Shown here: one piece after another, positions 19,001 through 29,059 of the stretch
Layout of the letters: every line of letters starts with the position of its first letter
Numbering within the stretch: position 1 is the first letter of the stretch
NCBI GenBank assembly: GCA_020630795.1
Contig: JAHDIK010000003.1
Coordinates: 48,344 to 112,343 of the forward strand
Reading direction: 5' to 3'
Length of the DNA: 64,000 nucleotides
Source of the DNA: Colwellia sp.
GTDB taxonomy: Bacteria; Pseudomonadota; Gammaproteobacteria; Enterobacterales; Alteromonadaceae
Program-made: the position numbers and the translations under genes
The notes under the pieces: generated by a model
Database searches by the model: none
Seen by the model: the letters and a program-made list of their open reading frames with translations, nothing else
Told to the model about the DNA's origin: nothing

Positions 19001-21088
19001 TTAGTCTTCTTGGTCGTGTAATAAAACTAAAGTAGAAAAAGGCACCATAGTGATTTTTCTTTCCGATGGAATAAATAACGTTTCAGTGTCAAGGCTTGTA
19101 TCGTTGGTATCAATCATTACTTGCCAACGAGTTATGTTTTCGAGCTCAGGTAATTGAAACTCAATTGAGTCGCTACCTGCATGAAACAAACACAATAATC
19201 GAGATGCATTTGACTCTTTTTCGTGAACTAAATAGCCAAGCGTTGCCGCGTGATGTGCATGCCAATGCTCTTTTTGCATAGGTTGACCCGAACGGTGATA
19301 CCAAGTTATGTCTACCGAAGAGTGGTCGTCATCTTTATGAATAAAGCGATGATAATTCAGCATTGAAAATTGTTGCCTTAGCGCCGACAACTTTGCAACG
19401 AATGGTTTAAGTTGCTCAGCGTATTTGTCTTCGCTATTCCAGTTTAACCAGTTGATGTCGTTGTCTTGGCAATAAGCGTTGTTATTACCTTTTTGTGTTC
19501 TACCAATTTCATCGCCGGCTAATAACATAGGAACACCTTGTGAAAGCATCAGTGTTGCCAGCATATTTTTGGTTTGACGTAATCTAAGATCTACAATATG
19601 AGATTCATTTGTTTCACCTTCTACACCATGGTTGTACGCAAAGTTTTCAGTGTGACCGTCTCGATTGTTTTCGCCATTAGCTTCGTTATGGCGCTCTTGG
19701 TAGCTAACTAAATCGCGCATGGTATAACCATCGTGGCTACATATAAAGTTGATGCTTGAATAAGGTTGTTTACCGTGATGTTCAAATATGTCGCTTGAGC
19801 CGTGAATTCTGCGGGCAAACTCGGGTAGTTGGCCTTTGTCTCCGCGCCAAAAGCGTCGAATGGTGTCGCGATATCTGTCGTTCCATTCAGACCAAGGGGC
19901 AGGGAAGTTACCTAGTTGGTATCCGCCAGGACCAATATCCCAAGGTTCAGCGATCATTTTTGCACTACATAAAATAGGGTCTTGTAAAATGGCATCGAGA
20001 AAGCCGTTACTTTTATCAAAGCCGTTTACTTCTCTACCAAGTATTGTCGCCAAGTCGAACCTAAAGCCGTCAACTCCCATGACTTGAACCCAGTAGCGTA
20101 GGCTGTCCATCACCATCTGTAACACACGTGGATGACTAATGTTAAGAGTATTGCCGCAACCAGTATCGTTTATGTAATAGCGAGGTTCGGTAGGGTTAAG
20201 TCGATAGTAGGATTGATTATCAATACCTCGAAAACTTAGTGTTGGCCCTAGCCAATTACCTTCACTTGTGTGGTTGTATACAACATCAATAATCACCTCA
20301 AAACCAGCTTGATGAAGTTCGTCAACCATTTGTTGAAATTCAAGTACTTGATCGGTGGTAAGGTAATCTTTGTGTGGCACAAAAAAGCCAAGCGAGTTGT
20401 AACCCCAATAATTCGTTAAGTCTTTTTTCGTTAAAAACTTTTCAGAAACAAATTGTTGTACGGGTAATAACTCAATAGTGGTTATACCTATAGCTCGGTA
20501 ATGTGAAATCATTTCTGGGTGACTAATACCTAAAAATGAGCCACGTAATGATGCTGGAACTTTTTCGTTTAACTGCGTTAACCCTTTAACGTGGCCTTCA
20601 TAAATGACAGTGTTTTGCCATGGTATAGCAACGCGTGGTGTCGTTGGCGTGCTAGGGTCTACAACAACCGATTTCAACATAATGTCGGCGTTGTCTCTTG
20701 CGTCAAATGATAAATCTTGTTTCGGATCATTTACATCGTAAGCAAATAATCGATCTGACCATTGAAATTGACCTTTAGTGGCTTTTGTATAGGGATCTAA
20801 TAAAAGTTTGTGATGATTAAATCTATGCCCTAATTCGGGTTGGTAAGGGCCATATACTCTGTATCCGTATACTAAACCTGCTTTGGCACCGCGTAGGTAT
20901 CCATGCCAAACCTGATGTTCGCAATAAGGTAACTCAAATCGAGCTATTTCTTTATTACCGTGCTCATCAAAAATACATAATTCTACTTTTTCAGCATTTG
21001 CAGAAAATAATGAGAAGTTTACGCCTGTTTCATCAATGGCTGTTCCGATAGGATAAACACTACCGGGTTCCATTCTGAATAATTCCAT
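19001..21088 (-). CDS. glgX: Glycogen debranching enzyme GlgX (GH13_11)
   Basis: GlgX hydrolyses the short alpha-1,6 branches left by phosphorylase. The 695 residues begin with a CBM48-type domain (GVNFSLFSANAEKVELCIFD) and carry GH13 motifs DVVYNHTSEG, GFRFDLATILG (nucleophile Asp), MIAEPWDIGPGGYQ (acid Glu) and CSHDGYTMRDLVSY. It is the first gene of the leftward glg run and directly precedes glgP. About 315 bases separate it from the CBM48 gene upstream. Confidence 0.95.
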   Translation of the reverse strand: MELFRMEPGSVYPIGTAIDETGVNFSLFSANAEKVELCIFDEHGNKEIARFELPYCEHQVWHGYLRGAKAGLVYGYRVYGPYQPELGHRFNHHKLLLDPYTKATKGQFQWSDRLFAYDVNDPKQDLSFDARDNADIMLKSVVVDPSTPTTPRVAIPWQNTVIYEGHVKGLTQLNEKVPASLRGSFLGISHPEMISHYRAIGITTIELLPVQQFVSEKFLTKKDLTNYWGYNSLGFFVPHKDYLTTDQVLEFQQMVDELHQAGFEVIIDVVYNHTSEGNWLGPTLSFRGIDNQSYYRLNPTEPRYYINDTGCGNTLNISHPRVLQMVMDSLRYWVQVMGVDGFRFDLATILGREVNGFDKSNGFLDAILQDPILCSAKMIAEPWDIGPGGYQLGNFPAPWSEWNDRYRDTIRRFWRGDKGQLPEFARRIHGSSDIFEHHGKQPYSSINFICSHDGYTMRDLVSYQERHNEANGENNRDGHTENFAYNHGVEGETNESHIVDLRLRQTKNMLATLMLSQGVPMLLAGDEIGRTQKGNNNAYCQDNDINWLNWNSEDKYAEQLKPFVAKLSALRQQFSMLNYHRFIHKDDDHSSVDITWYHRSGQPMQKEHWHAHHAATLGYLVHEKESNASRLLCLFHAGSDSIEFQLPELENITRWQVMIDTNDTSLDTETLFIPSERKITMVPFSTLVLLHDQED

Positions 21089-21403
21089 GTTGCTCCCGTT
21101 ATGACTAAATCAGTTACCCTTCATTGCTACTAACTAACACACAAACTGCGCGATAAATTCCTAGCTATTTATTACATAAATGCGAGATGAATTTATTATT
21201 CAAGCGCAATATTAGTGATGAAAAGTATTTTGATTTAATTAAATACTATGTCTCCCCGACAAAACGTATTTAATTAACTTGGGGTTTTGCATTTTCAAAT
21301 ACAAAGCAGCTGTTAGTTCAGTACTTGTTATTCCGAAGAACGTTATAAGTGAAAATCAATAACCCCTTGCAACATATATCAATGTATTGGTATTCGTGTA
21401 ACG
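21089..21403. other. Intergenic region between the CBM48 gene and glgX
   Basis: No gene is seen here. It holds a perfect 12-bp inverted repeat TTAATTAAATAC / GTATTTAATTAA (21235-21246 and 21266-21277, loop of 19), probably the 3' end structure of the CBM48 transcript. The promoter for the glg genes presumably lies between this and 21088, but no strong hexamer pair stands out. Confidence 0.5.
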
Positions 21404-21700
21404 TTAATTAATTGTTGAAACTACGCTGTTTTCGCTACCAAATTCGTTTGGTAAGTATTGGTCAGCGTTGTAGTCGTTTTCCCACTCTTTATCATCGAGT
21501 AAGTACTTAAAGTGAAAGTTTTCACCTTTAGGTAAACGAACTTTAGCTTTAAAGCTGTTGGATTTTTTGTTGAACTTCATTTCGATAGCTTGCCAGTCAT
21601 TAAAGTCGCCGAAAAGTGATACTGATGATACGTCACTTCTGTTGAACTCAAATGTTACTTCAGCTTCGTCCTTAGTTTTAAAAAATTTCTTTGTTAGCAT
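21404..21700 (-). CDS. Stand-alone CBM48 (glycogen-recognition) protein
   Basis: This 98-residue cytoplasmic protein consists almost entirely of one CBM48/isoamylase N-terminal-like domain: VSLFGDFNDWQAIEMKFNKK, then FKAKVRLPKGENFHFKYLLDDKEWENDYNA. Such domains bind alpha-glucans and resemble the AMPK beta glycogen-binding domain. It has a strong AAGGAG ribosome binding site eight bases before ATG. With no catalytic domain, it may be a glycogen-granule-associated or adaptor protein. Its place immediately upstream of glgX, in the same direction, supports a glycogen role. Confidence 0.88.
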   Translation of the reverse strand: MLTKKFFKTKDEAEVTFEFNRSDVSSVSLFGDFNDWQAIEMKFNKKSNSFKAKVRLPKGENFHFKYLLDDKEWENDYNADQYLPNEFGSENSVVSTIN

Positions 21701-22144
21701 GGTATTCTCCTTTTTCAGTAATAATCATTTGTATGTGCATAATTTGTATCAATCGCCAAACACTTGTTTTTAACTTGTTAAAGGTTGTAGAAAAACTCAT
21801 CTAATTATTATTTTTTATGCTTAAAAGCATTGTTTATACTGAGAAAAATGTCAATAAATAATCTACGTTTGTTTACGTTGTAATCAAACTTTAATATGGC
21901 ATACATTAAATCTGTAATTTTATTTCACTAACTGGTAAACCACTTAGTTACTGTGAAAGGCAATGAAATTGATTAAGTTGTTGAATAGGCTTGTGTTTGT
22001 ATAATTGTGTTGTTGCTCTAACTCAGTTCTATTTTTAGTGGGGTGTCATGTAAGTGAAATATTACATGTTGAAAAAAATTAGCCATTGTTGTGAATTGTA
22101 GGTCGAAAATATTGAGCAATGGCTATGTTTGTCAGGCTTTGTGG
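21701..22144. other. Intergenic region between dld and the CBM48 gene
   Basis: No gene is seen in these 444 AT-rich bases. The part next to the CBM48 gene must hold its promoter. A short symmetric element CATGTAA-N8-TTACATG lies at 22047-22068, and the dld terminator at 22072-22125. Confidence 0.5.
22072..22125 (-). terminator. Terminator after the lactate operon
   Basis: On the minus strand TAGCCATTG (22117-22125) pairs with CAATGGCTA (22080-22088) across a 28-base loop, followed by a run of T (22072-22078). It lies 20 bases beyond the dld stop. Confidence 0.6.
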
Positions 22145-24988
22145 TTAAATTTTAGGCGAACTTACTTCATCAAGTAGATATATGAGAGACTGATAATCTA
22201 TACCACTATTTTTAGATAACCCAATTTCGCACGTTCTACTATTACTATAACCAGTTGAACACTGTTCTTTTACTTGACTAGACAATGTCTCAAGAGCACT
22301 TTCATTCAGTTTTGGCATAAATAGTCCTTTGTCGCCTGCAAAACCACAACAACTAATATTGTCAGGCTCTATAACTTGTTCAGCGCAAGTACTCGCTATA
22401 TGGCGCAACGGTTTTGAAATTCCTGCTTTTTGGCTGCTACAAGTAACATGCAGCGCAATAGGTTTTTTAGTTTTGGTGATGTTTAGTGAATCAACCAAAA
22501 ACTTTGAACAAAAGTCAGTAAGCTCAAAAATGGGTAAATCAGTGCCAACTTCTTTTATTCTCAAGTTACACGGGCTTGTATCGAATACTATAGGGATTTC
22601 ACCGTGATTACTGATACTGTTTAAAGTATCAATTAGTTGCTGGCCTTTTTGTTTAGCGATGTCAGAAGCACCTTTACTGTGAAAGGGCATGCCGCAACAT
22701 AGTTCGTCAAGCTTGTTTGGTGTAATGACGTTGTAGCCAGCTTTATTAAATACAGAATGTGCTACATCGGTTAAGCTTCTTTTATCTATGCTTGAAACGC
22801 TAGGCCCCATTGTTCTACTAGCGCAACTTGCAAAAAATATAACACTCGGCCGTGTATGGTTATTTTGCTCGGTTGAAGCTGCAACCGAGGAGGTTACCGT
22901 CGACTTTGCAGGCCATTTAGCATGCCATAGCGGGAGTGTTTCCCTACTTAGTTTATGTATGGAGTTGCCAATGTTATTTACGGCTTTGTCGCCTAAGAGT
23001 TGCGTGATTTTTCCATTCGCATTAAACGCTACACCAGCGGCTTTACTGGCCACTGAAAAGTTATTTGCAGACCATTTTGCGATAACGTTGCCTACGGCTC
23101 CTAGTTTAGCGCTTCTAAGTTCACGTATTAAATCGCCCGTGTTTATTCCAACAGGGCAACGCTCGGCACAAAGCCCTGTAGCCGCACAACTGTCTATACC
23201 TAAATGTTGGTAGTTTTTGTTTAATTCTTTTAATTCTGCTTGTTGCTCGGTAGTAGGAGCTACTTCACTTTTTAGTTGTTGAATACGTCGCCAAATTGCG
23301 ATGCGTTGACGTGGCGTTAAAGTAAAATCTTTTGAAGGGCACACAGGTTCACAAAAACCACACTCGATACACTTATCTACAATAGGATTAGCGTGCGGCA
23401 TAAGTTTTAAGTTTTTAATATGGGCATTTTTATCGTTATTTAATATAACGCCTGGGTTAAGAATGCCTACAGGGTCAATAATCTGTTTAACACGTTGCAT
23501 TACTTGATATGCAGTTGAACCCCATTCAAGCTCAACAAAAGGTGCCATGTTTCTTCCTGTTCCATGTTCCGCTTTTAACGACCCACCAAACTCAACAGCG
23601 ACTAAATCTGCAACCTTGTGCATAAAAGCATCGTATCGTTCTATCTCTTTTGTTGTATCAAATGCCTGCGTAAATACAAAATGGAGGTTTCCGGCGAGAG
23701 CATGACCAAAAATAATTGCCTCATGGTATTGGTATTCATCGAATAGCGCATGTAAACGCACAATACCTTCTGCTAGCTTTTCGATTGGAAAGGATACGTC
23801 TTCAATAATTACCGTAGTGCCTGTTTCTCTTACGGCGCCAACAGCAGGGAATGTTGCTTTTCTAATTGCCCACAATTGTTCACATAGTTTTTTATCTGTT
23901 GTGAACTCGATAGACTGCAAGGGAGAAAATTGTTGAATAGCGTCATTTACCTGTTCAATATTAGCGATTAACTCGTTATTGGTTTTACCTCGAACCTCAA
24001 TAAGTAATGCGGTGGTTTCATCTGGCGCATTACAAAAGCTGTCGGGTAATCCCTCTTTACCTTTAACAGAATTTAATGCGCGTTGATCCATCAATTCTAC
24101 CGCCTCAACAGGGCATTGGCTTAATTTTGTTACAGCTAAACAAGCTTGTTTAGCCGTTGAAAATGAAAAAAGGCCACTGGCTTTGTATTGATGATCAGGC
24201 ACAGTGTTGTACGTAATGTTTGAAATAAATCCTAATGTACCTTCAGAGCCAATCATCAAGTGCATTAAAATATCGAGTGGATCTTGATGGTCGACTAATG
24301 AATTGATTGCGTAACCCGTGGTATTTTTTAATCGATATTTGTGCCCGATTAGTTGTCGTAATGAGTCATCTTTCTGAACATTGTTAGCGAGTTCGCTAAG
24401 GTTAGACAGCAGTGTCGCGTGGCTTTTTCTAAAATTGGATACGCTGGTGTTATCTGCAGTATTTACAGCGGTGCCGTCTGCCAAAACAATTGTCATGTTG
24501 GCAACACTGTAGTAACTATTTTTACTTACACCGCAACACATACCTGAGGCATTGTTTGCGGCGATGCCACCTATTTTACACGTATTGATAGACGCTGGAT
24601 CTGGACCTATTTTACGTTGATAGGGTTGTAAATAGCGATTAGCGTCGGCACCAATAATTCCAGGCTGCAAGGTAATTACGTTACCGTTATCTTGAATAGA
24701 GTATTTTGTCCAATCGCTAGAAAGCAATATCAGTACAGAGTTAGTTATCGCTTGGCCTGATAGACTGGTTCCAGCGGCTCTAAACGTTACAGGAACGTGG
24801 TATTGATGAGCTAATGACAGTACACACTTTATTTGCTCTTCTGATTCTATTTTGAGTACGAGTTCAGGAACGAGTTGGTAAAAACTGGCATCCGTGCCAA
24901 ATGCTCGTCTTCGCGTTATGTCTTCAATTATTTGATGTGAAGACAAAGAAGCACGTACTTTAGAGAGAAACTTACTGTTAACTGTCAT
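22145..24988 (-). CDS. dld: FAD- and Fe-S-binding D-lactate dehydrogenase (Dld-II type)
   Basis: This 947-residue respiratory flavoprotein has in order a FAD_binding_4 domain (TFRAAGTSLSGQA, about residues 40-250), an FAD-oxidase C-terminal domain (AEHGTGRNMAPFVE), two 4Fe-4S motifs (CIECGFCEPVCPS and CAATGLCAERCPV), and two cysteine-rich CCG domains (ELCCGMPFHSKG, ISCCGFAGDKG). This is the layout of the Shewanella Dld-II enzyme that oxidises D-lactate to pyruvate at the membrane. Its place just downstream of a lactate permease supports that reading; a wider 2-hydroxy acid range is possible. Confidence 0.88.
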   Translation of the reverse strand: MTVNSKFLSKVRASLSSHQIIEDITRRRAFGTDASFYQLVPELVLKIESEEQIKCVLSLAHQYHVPVTFRAAGTSLSGQAITNSVLILLSSDWTKYSIQDNGNVITLQPGIIGADANRYLQPYQRKIGPDPASINTCKIGGIAANNASGMCCGVSKNSYYSVANMTIVLADGTAVNTADNTSVSNFRKSHATLLSNLSELANNVQKDDSLRQLIGHKYRLKNTTGYAINSLVDHQDPLDILMHLMIGSEGTLGFISNITYNTVPDHQYKASGLFSFSTAKQACLAVTKLSQCPVEAVELMDQRALNSVKGKEGLPDSFCNAPDETTALLIEVRGKTNNELIANIEQVNDAIQQFSPLQSIEFTTDKKLCEQLWAIRKATFPAVGAVRETGTTVIIEDVSFPIEKLAEGIVRLHALFDEYQYHEAIIFGHALAGNLHFVFTQAFDTTKEIERYDAFMHKVADLVAVEFGGSLKAEHGTGRNMAPFVELEWGSTAYQVMQRVKQIIDPVGILNPGVILNNDKNAHIKNLKLMPHANPIVDKCIECGFCEPVCPSKDFTLTPRQRIAIWRRIQQLKSEVAPTTEQQAELKELNKNYQHLGIDSCAATGLCAERCPVGINTGDLIRELRSAKLGAVGNVIAKWSANNFSVASKAAGVAFNANGKITQLLGDKAVNNIGNSIHKLSRETLPLWHAKWPAKSTVTSSVAASTEQNNHTRPSVIFFASCASRTMGPSVSSIDKRSLTDVAHSVFNKAGYNVITPNKLDELCCGMPFHSKGASDIAKQKGQQLIDTLNSISNHGEIPIVFDTSPCNLRIKEVGTDLPIFELTDFCSKFLVDSLNITKTKKPIALHVTCSSQKAGISKPLRHIASTCAEQVIEPDNISCCGFAGDKGLFMPKLNESALETLSSQVKEQCSTGYSNSRTCEIGLSKNSGIDYQSLIYLLDEVSSPKI

Positions 24989-25034
24989 AACTAACCTTTA
25001 TGCGTTTAAACTTAAATGTTATTTAAGTGTTTAA

Positions 25035-26735
25035 TTATCCTAATAAAGGATCTGATAAATTAAAGCCATATACTGCAATCATCGCGATAATCCCAGCAGC
25101 AACTACATAATATGTTGTAGGAATAATCGTTTTACGCAAAATAGCGCCTTCTTGTCCAAGTAACCCAACCGTTGCAGAAGCAGCAACAACGTTATGAATA
25201 GCGACCATATTACCGGCCGCGGCACCTACCGCCTGCATAGAAACCATCATGGCTGATGAAATACCTAAAGTATTTGCTGCTTCAAATTGAAATTGGCTAA
25301 ACATCATATTTGACACGGTATTAGAACCTGCAATGAAAGCACCAAGCGCACCTATAAGGGGGCTAACTAAAGGGAATGCAGCGCCGAATATATTAGCGAA
25401 TAAGTCGGCACCAGCCATTGGCATGCTTGGAATATCAGAGAGGTTAACGCCTGAATTGATAAAAATTCTCACCATAGGAATTGTAAATACTAAAACAAAT
25501 CCAGCGCCAACAACGGTCTTTAAAGAGTCTTTGCCTGCGTGTTTTAAAGGAGCAAAACAGTCAGTACCACGGCAATGAAATAACGCTGCAAATAAAGCTG
25601 CCACGATAAGTAAGCCGCCCGGTAAATAAAGCGGGCTAATGGTTGCGCTGATACCGGTTTGTCCTAAAATATCTGTCCATGAAAAGTTGATACTGATTAA
25701 TAACGATTTAAGTTCTGTAAAAACACGTGAACATACCAGCATAACCGATACAAGGATGTAAGGCATCCATGCAGACAGTGGTGATATTCTACTCGTTAAT
25801 ACGGCCTTTTGTTCTACAACTAAACTTCCTAGCCAAGTATTAGGCCACGATGATTTAGGGGCAAATTTCCATATGGTTTTGGGCATAAACCAGCCTCTTT
25901 TAGCGCCTGATACAACAATAACCATACTAATTAGTCCGCCGAGTAAAGATGGAAACTCAGGCCCTAAAAATATACCTGTAAGCGCGTAAGGAACAGTAAA
26001 TGCTACACCAGCAAACAAAGCAAAAGGTGCAATTTCTAATCCTTCTCGCCAGCGTTTATTTTCGCCAAAAAAACGAGTTAGCATCACAACCATTAATAGC
26101 GGCATTAATGTGCCAATAATGGCGTGTGTTATTGCAACTTCGTTCGTAATTAGTTGTAAAAACTGTTCCCAACTGCTTCCTTTCTCAGCTAATTGAGTGC
26201 CAATATAGTTTGAATCAAGTCCGTTGGTAACACCTATTACTACTGGGGTGCCAATAGCGCCAAATGAAACAGGAGTACTCTGGATCATCATGCCCATTAA
26301 AACAGCTGCTAGTGCAGGAAAACCAACAGCAACTAACAATGGCGCAGCAATTGCGGCAGGTGTACCAAAGCCAGATGCGCCTTCAATAAAAGTACCGAAG
26401 CACCAAGCTACAATAATAGCTTGTATTCGTCTATCAGGAGATACTTCGGTAAAACCTTGTCGAATAATTTGAATGGCACCAGTATGCTTTAACGTGTTAA
26501 GTAAAAATATTGCGCCAAAAACTATCCATAAAACCGATACCGTTATTAATAGTCCTTGAATGATTGAAGCTGTTACACGATTTCCTGTCATGTCCCATAC
26601 ATATAGTGCCAAAAGTGCTGTTACGCCTAGTGTTACTGGCATTGCACGTTTTGCGGGCCACTGTAACCCTATTAATAAAACTGCTGATATTGCGATGGGC
26701 AATAGCGCCAGTAGTCCGTACGTCCAATCGTTCAT
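25035..26735 (-). CDS. lldP: L-lactate permease family transporter
   Basis: This 566-residue polytopic protein belongs to the LctP family, with about twelve to fourteen membrane segments and conserved loops [19 protein letters not shown] and [18 protein letters not shown]. It imports lactate or glycolate with protons. The start [14 protein letters not shown] at 26735 has GGAGG six bases upstream and is preferred over an ATG four codons earlier that overlaps that site. It lies 46 bases upstream of dld on the same strand, and divergent from a LysR regulator. Confidence 0.95.
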   Translation of the reverse strand: MNDWTYGLLALLPIAISAVLLIGLQWPAKRAMPVTLGVTALLALYVWDMTGNRVTASIIQGLLITVSVLWIVFGAIFLLNTLKHTGAIQIIRQGFTEVSPDRRIQAIIVAWCFGTFIEGASGFGTPAAIAAPLLVAVGFPALAAVLMGMMIQSTPVSFGAIGTPVVIGVTNGLDSNYIGTQLAEKGSSWEQFLQLITNEVAITHAIIGTLMPLLMVVMLTRFFGENKRWREGLEIAPFALFAGVAFTVPYALTGIFLGPEFPSLLGGLISMVIVVSGAKRGWFMPKTIWKFAPKSSWPNTWLGSLVVEQKAVLTSRISPLSAWMPYILVSVMLVCSRVFTELKSLLISINFSWTDILGQTGISATISPLYLPGGLLIVAALFAALFHCRGTDCFAPLKHAGKDSLKTVVGAGFVLVFTIPMVRIFINSGVNLSDIPSMPMAGADLFANIFGAAFPLVSPLIGALGAFIAGSNTVSNMMFSQFQFEAANTLGISSAMMVSMQAVGAAAGNMVAIHNVVAASATVGLLGQEGAILRKTIIPTTYYVVAAGIIAMIAVYGFNLSDPLLG

Positions 26736-26973
26736 TGTTACCTCCACTGCGGTAATTTAATTATTATGTGTATTTATTTTGCGTTTTGTTGTGTGAATGT
26801 TCTGGTTTAGCCGAGCCTGTTTACGATGAAGAAATTAAACTTTTAGAAAGAGTTTCAAGTTAACGAGAGTCTGATCAAACCTATACGTAAATGTACTCTT
26901 AATCACACTTTTGATATATTGGCATTAATGATATTGTTTTTTTCCTTTTTTGACATAATTGCTTGGAGGTACC

Positions 26974-27882
26974 GTGGCAGCTAAAGCAGATGATCTTATT
27001 TTATTTGTGCAGGTAGTAGAGGCGGGATCGTTTAGTAAAGTCGCAGATCAGCTAAACTTAACGAACTCTGTTGTGAGTAAGAGAATAGCGCGGCTAGAGC
27101 AGCAACTTAATACTCAACTTTTGTATCGAACCACAAGAAAACTGAGTTTAACTGACGCTGGCGCGACATTTTACGGAAAAGCGCGCCTTGCTAAGCTCGC
27201 GGTTCAAGAAGCTCAAGATGTGATTACTGGTTATAGTGAAGATGTAAGAGGCACAATTAAGTTAACTATGCCGGTTGTATCAGCTCGATTAGTGTTGAGT
27301 GAGGCGCTGGCGCACTTTTGCCATGATTACCCAAACGTGAATGTAGAATTGTCGATTGATAATAATTTTGTCGATATTATTGAGCAAGGTTACGATATTG
27401 CAATACGCACGGCACATTTGGAAGATTCTTCTCTTATTGCGCGTAGATTAATTGATTCTGATTGGTTAGTTTGTGCGAGTCCTGAGTATATTAAAAGCGT
27501 AGGAAATCCCATAAAACCAGCAGAGTTGGCTGAGCATAATTGCCTTATTTATCAATATGAAGGTACTGGGTCTGAACAGTGGGTATTTAAAGAAAACTCC
27601 CAAGAATACACAGTAAAAGTTAATGGTCGTTTTAGATCTAATAACTTGAATTCGTTAAGGCAAGCTGCATTGTCAGACTTAGGTATTGCTTATTTACCTA
27701 AAGCGTTAATTCATGAGGATTTAATTAGCGGACGTTTAGTGTCGTTATTAGACGGATTATCAGCAAAAGACTTGGGGATTTATGCGGTTTATCCAAGAAC
27801 TAGGCAGCCAGATAAAAAGCTAAAATTGTTAATAGAGTATTTTAGAAAAGCATTTATCGCTAAAAAAGAATATTTTAATTAA
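26974..27882 (+). CDS. LysR-family transcriptional regulator
   Basis: This 302-residue LysR protein has a winged helix at residues 1-60 (SFSKVADQLNLTNSVVSKRIARLEQQL) and a periplasmic-binding-like effector domain at about 90-295. It belongs to the CrgA/AaeR-like group with the GTIKLTMPV linker. The start is GTG at 26974 with GGAGGT five bases upstream. It is divergent from the lactate permease with 238 bases between, so it is the obvious candidate regulator of lldP-dld. It is followed after 11 bases by the hydrolase gene. Confidence 0.9.
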   Translation: MAAKADDLILFVQVVEAGSFSKVADQLNLTNSVVSKRIARLEQQLNTQLLYRTTRKLSLTDAGATFYGKARLAKLAVQEAQDVITGYSEDVRGTIKLTMPVVSARLVLSEALAHFCHDYPNVNVELSIDNNFVDIIEQGYDIAIRTAHLEDSSLIARRLIDSDWLVCASPEYIKSVGNPIKPAELAEHNCLIYQYEGTGSEQWVFKENSQEYTVKVNGRFRSNNLNSLRQAALSDLGIAYLPKALIHEDLISGRLVSLLDGLSAKDLGIYAVYPRTRQPDKKLKLLIEYFRKAFIAKKEYFN

Positions 27883-27893
27883 AGGAATTTAAT

Positions 27894-28684
27894 ATGCATA
27901 GTGGTGACCACTTTGTGTTAAAGATTAAAAACAACATTTTATTACAGCATTTATACTTATCTTGTTATTGCTTGGACTTTTCGGAACCACAATATACCAA
28001 GGCTATAAGTCACAATTTATTAAGTTACAAAAGTTAAGGGCATTTCCTGAAGGAGAGTTAACTTTTTCAACGCTTCAATTACCATTGTCTTCACATGTTG
28101 TACTTTTAGGCGATTCTAGAATGTCTATGTGGAAGTTCCATATCAATGGAGTTTTTTCAGCTGATAAGTCTAGTCCTTTTTCGTTGCCAACTATTAACCT
28201 TGCAGTAGGAGGCACTACCTCATCACAAACCTTACTTCGCATTAAAAACTTATCGTGGTCAAAAAACGTTAGGCATATAGTTATCATTGAGTCAGGAATT
28301 AACGATCTTCATTGGCTTGGAGGTGTTGATGATGAAATGCGTGATGTTGCAGTTAATCAACTTAAATATAATTTGACTAAAATGTCTGAGTATTTAGTTT
28401 CTTTAGATCAAACCGTTGTGATGATGACTGTATGGCCTCCTGGTAATGTGCCATTGATTAGGAAGCCATTTTGGCCTAAGCAGAGCTTAAAATTAATTGA
28501 TGATATTAATCAACATATTAAAGGTTTGGCTAAAGTTGGAGTTACCGTTTGGGAGGCGGGGGCAGCGTTGGCAGGACCTGATGGGATGATATCTGCTGAA
28601 TATATCGATTCTGAATTTTTCTTACATATTAATAAAGCTGGTTACGAGACCCTAAGTAGAAATTTACCTCTCCTTCATTATTAA
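27894..28684 (+). CDS. SGNH/GDSL hydrolase with a one-base frameshift near its N-terminus
   Basis: The body (from 27962, 240 residues) is an SGNH hydrolase: block I LLGDSRMSMW with the nucleophile Ser, block II NLAVGGTTSSQT, block III IESGINDLHW, and the block V His in LHINKAGY. The open frame has no ATG and an in-frame stop at 27926. An ATG with AAAGGA eight bases upstream lies at 27894 in another frame. Adding one A to the A5 run at 27927-27931 would join them and give MHSGDHFVLKIKK followed by QHFITAFILILLLLGLFG, a normal membrane anchor. So this is either a frameshifted gene, a sequencing error, or a slippage-prone tract. Substrate unknown; probably an envelope acyl-ester hydrolase. Confidence 0.75.
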
Positions 28685-28978
28685 CGGTAATTTTATTCAC
28701 GTAATATATTTATTTTTTATATCAGTTTGGTTGTGGCGATCACATACCAAAAAATACAGTCTATTTTAACAATCATTTGTTGTTAATAAGTTATAGGTTC
28801 TAATAAATAACACCGTTACAGTTTTAAATACGTTACGTAAGTTGAAAAAGTGGAAGGTTACAAAAATAACAGAGAAAATTCATCGCCCCTATATTGATTG
28901 GCAACTATATTTGGCTAATAAAGAAAATAATTAACGCTGAATCAATACATTAATTTTGTGGCGAGTTTTTAGATAAGG
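28685..28978. other. AT-rich intergenic region between convergent genes
   Basis: Apart from the porin terminator that begins at 28979, I see no gene, repeat or conserved element in this gap of about 375 bases between the SGNH hydrolase and the porin. Confidence 0.5.
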
Positions 28979-29027
28979 TAAAAAAAGAAGGCCTGCCATG
29001 GGGTAATACCGAAGTAAAACAGGCCTT
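28979..29027 (-). terminator. Terminator of the porin gene
   Basis: AAGGCCTG (28988-28995) and CAGGCCTT (29020-29027) form a perfect 8-bp stem. On the minus strand it is followed by a run of T (complement of 28979-28986). It lies 33 bases after the porin stop. Confidence 0.8.
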
Positions 29028-29059
29028 GAAGTTTAGCGTGCGCTAACTAAAACATGTAG

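Noticed and set aside
22047-22068. CATGTAA-N8-TTACATG as an operator
   Set aside because: It lies between a terminator and a distant promoter, with no candidate regulator nearby; weak evidence only.
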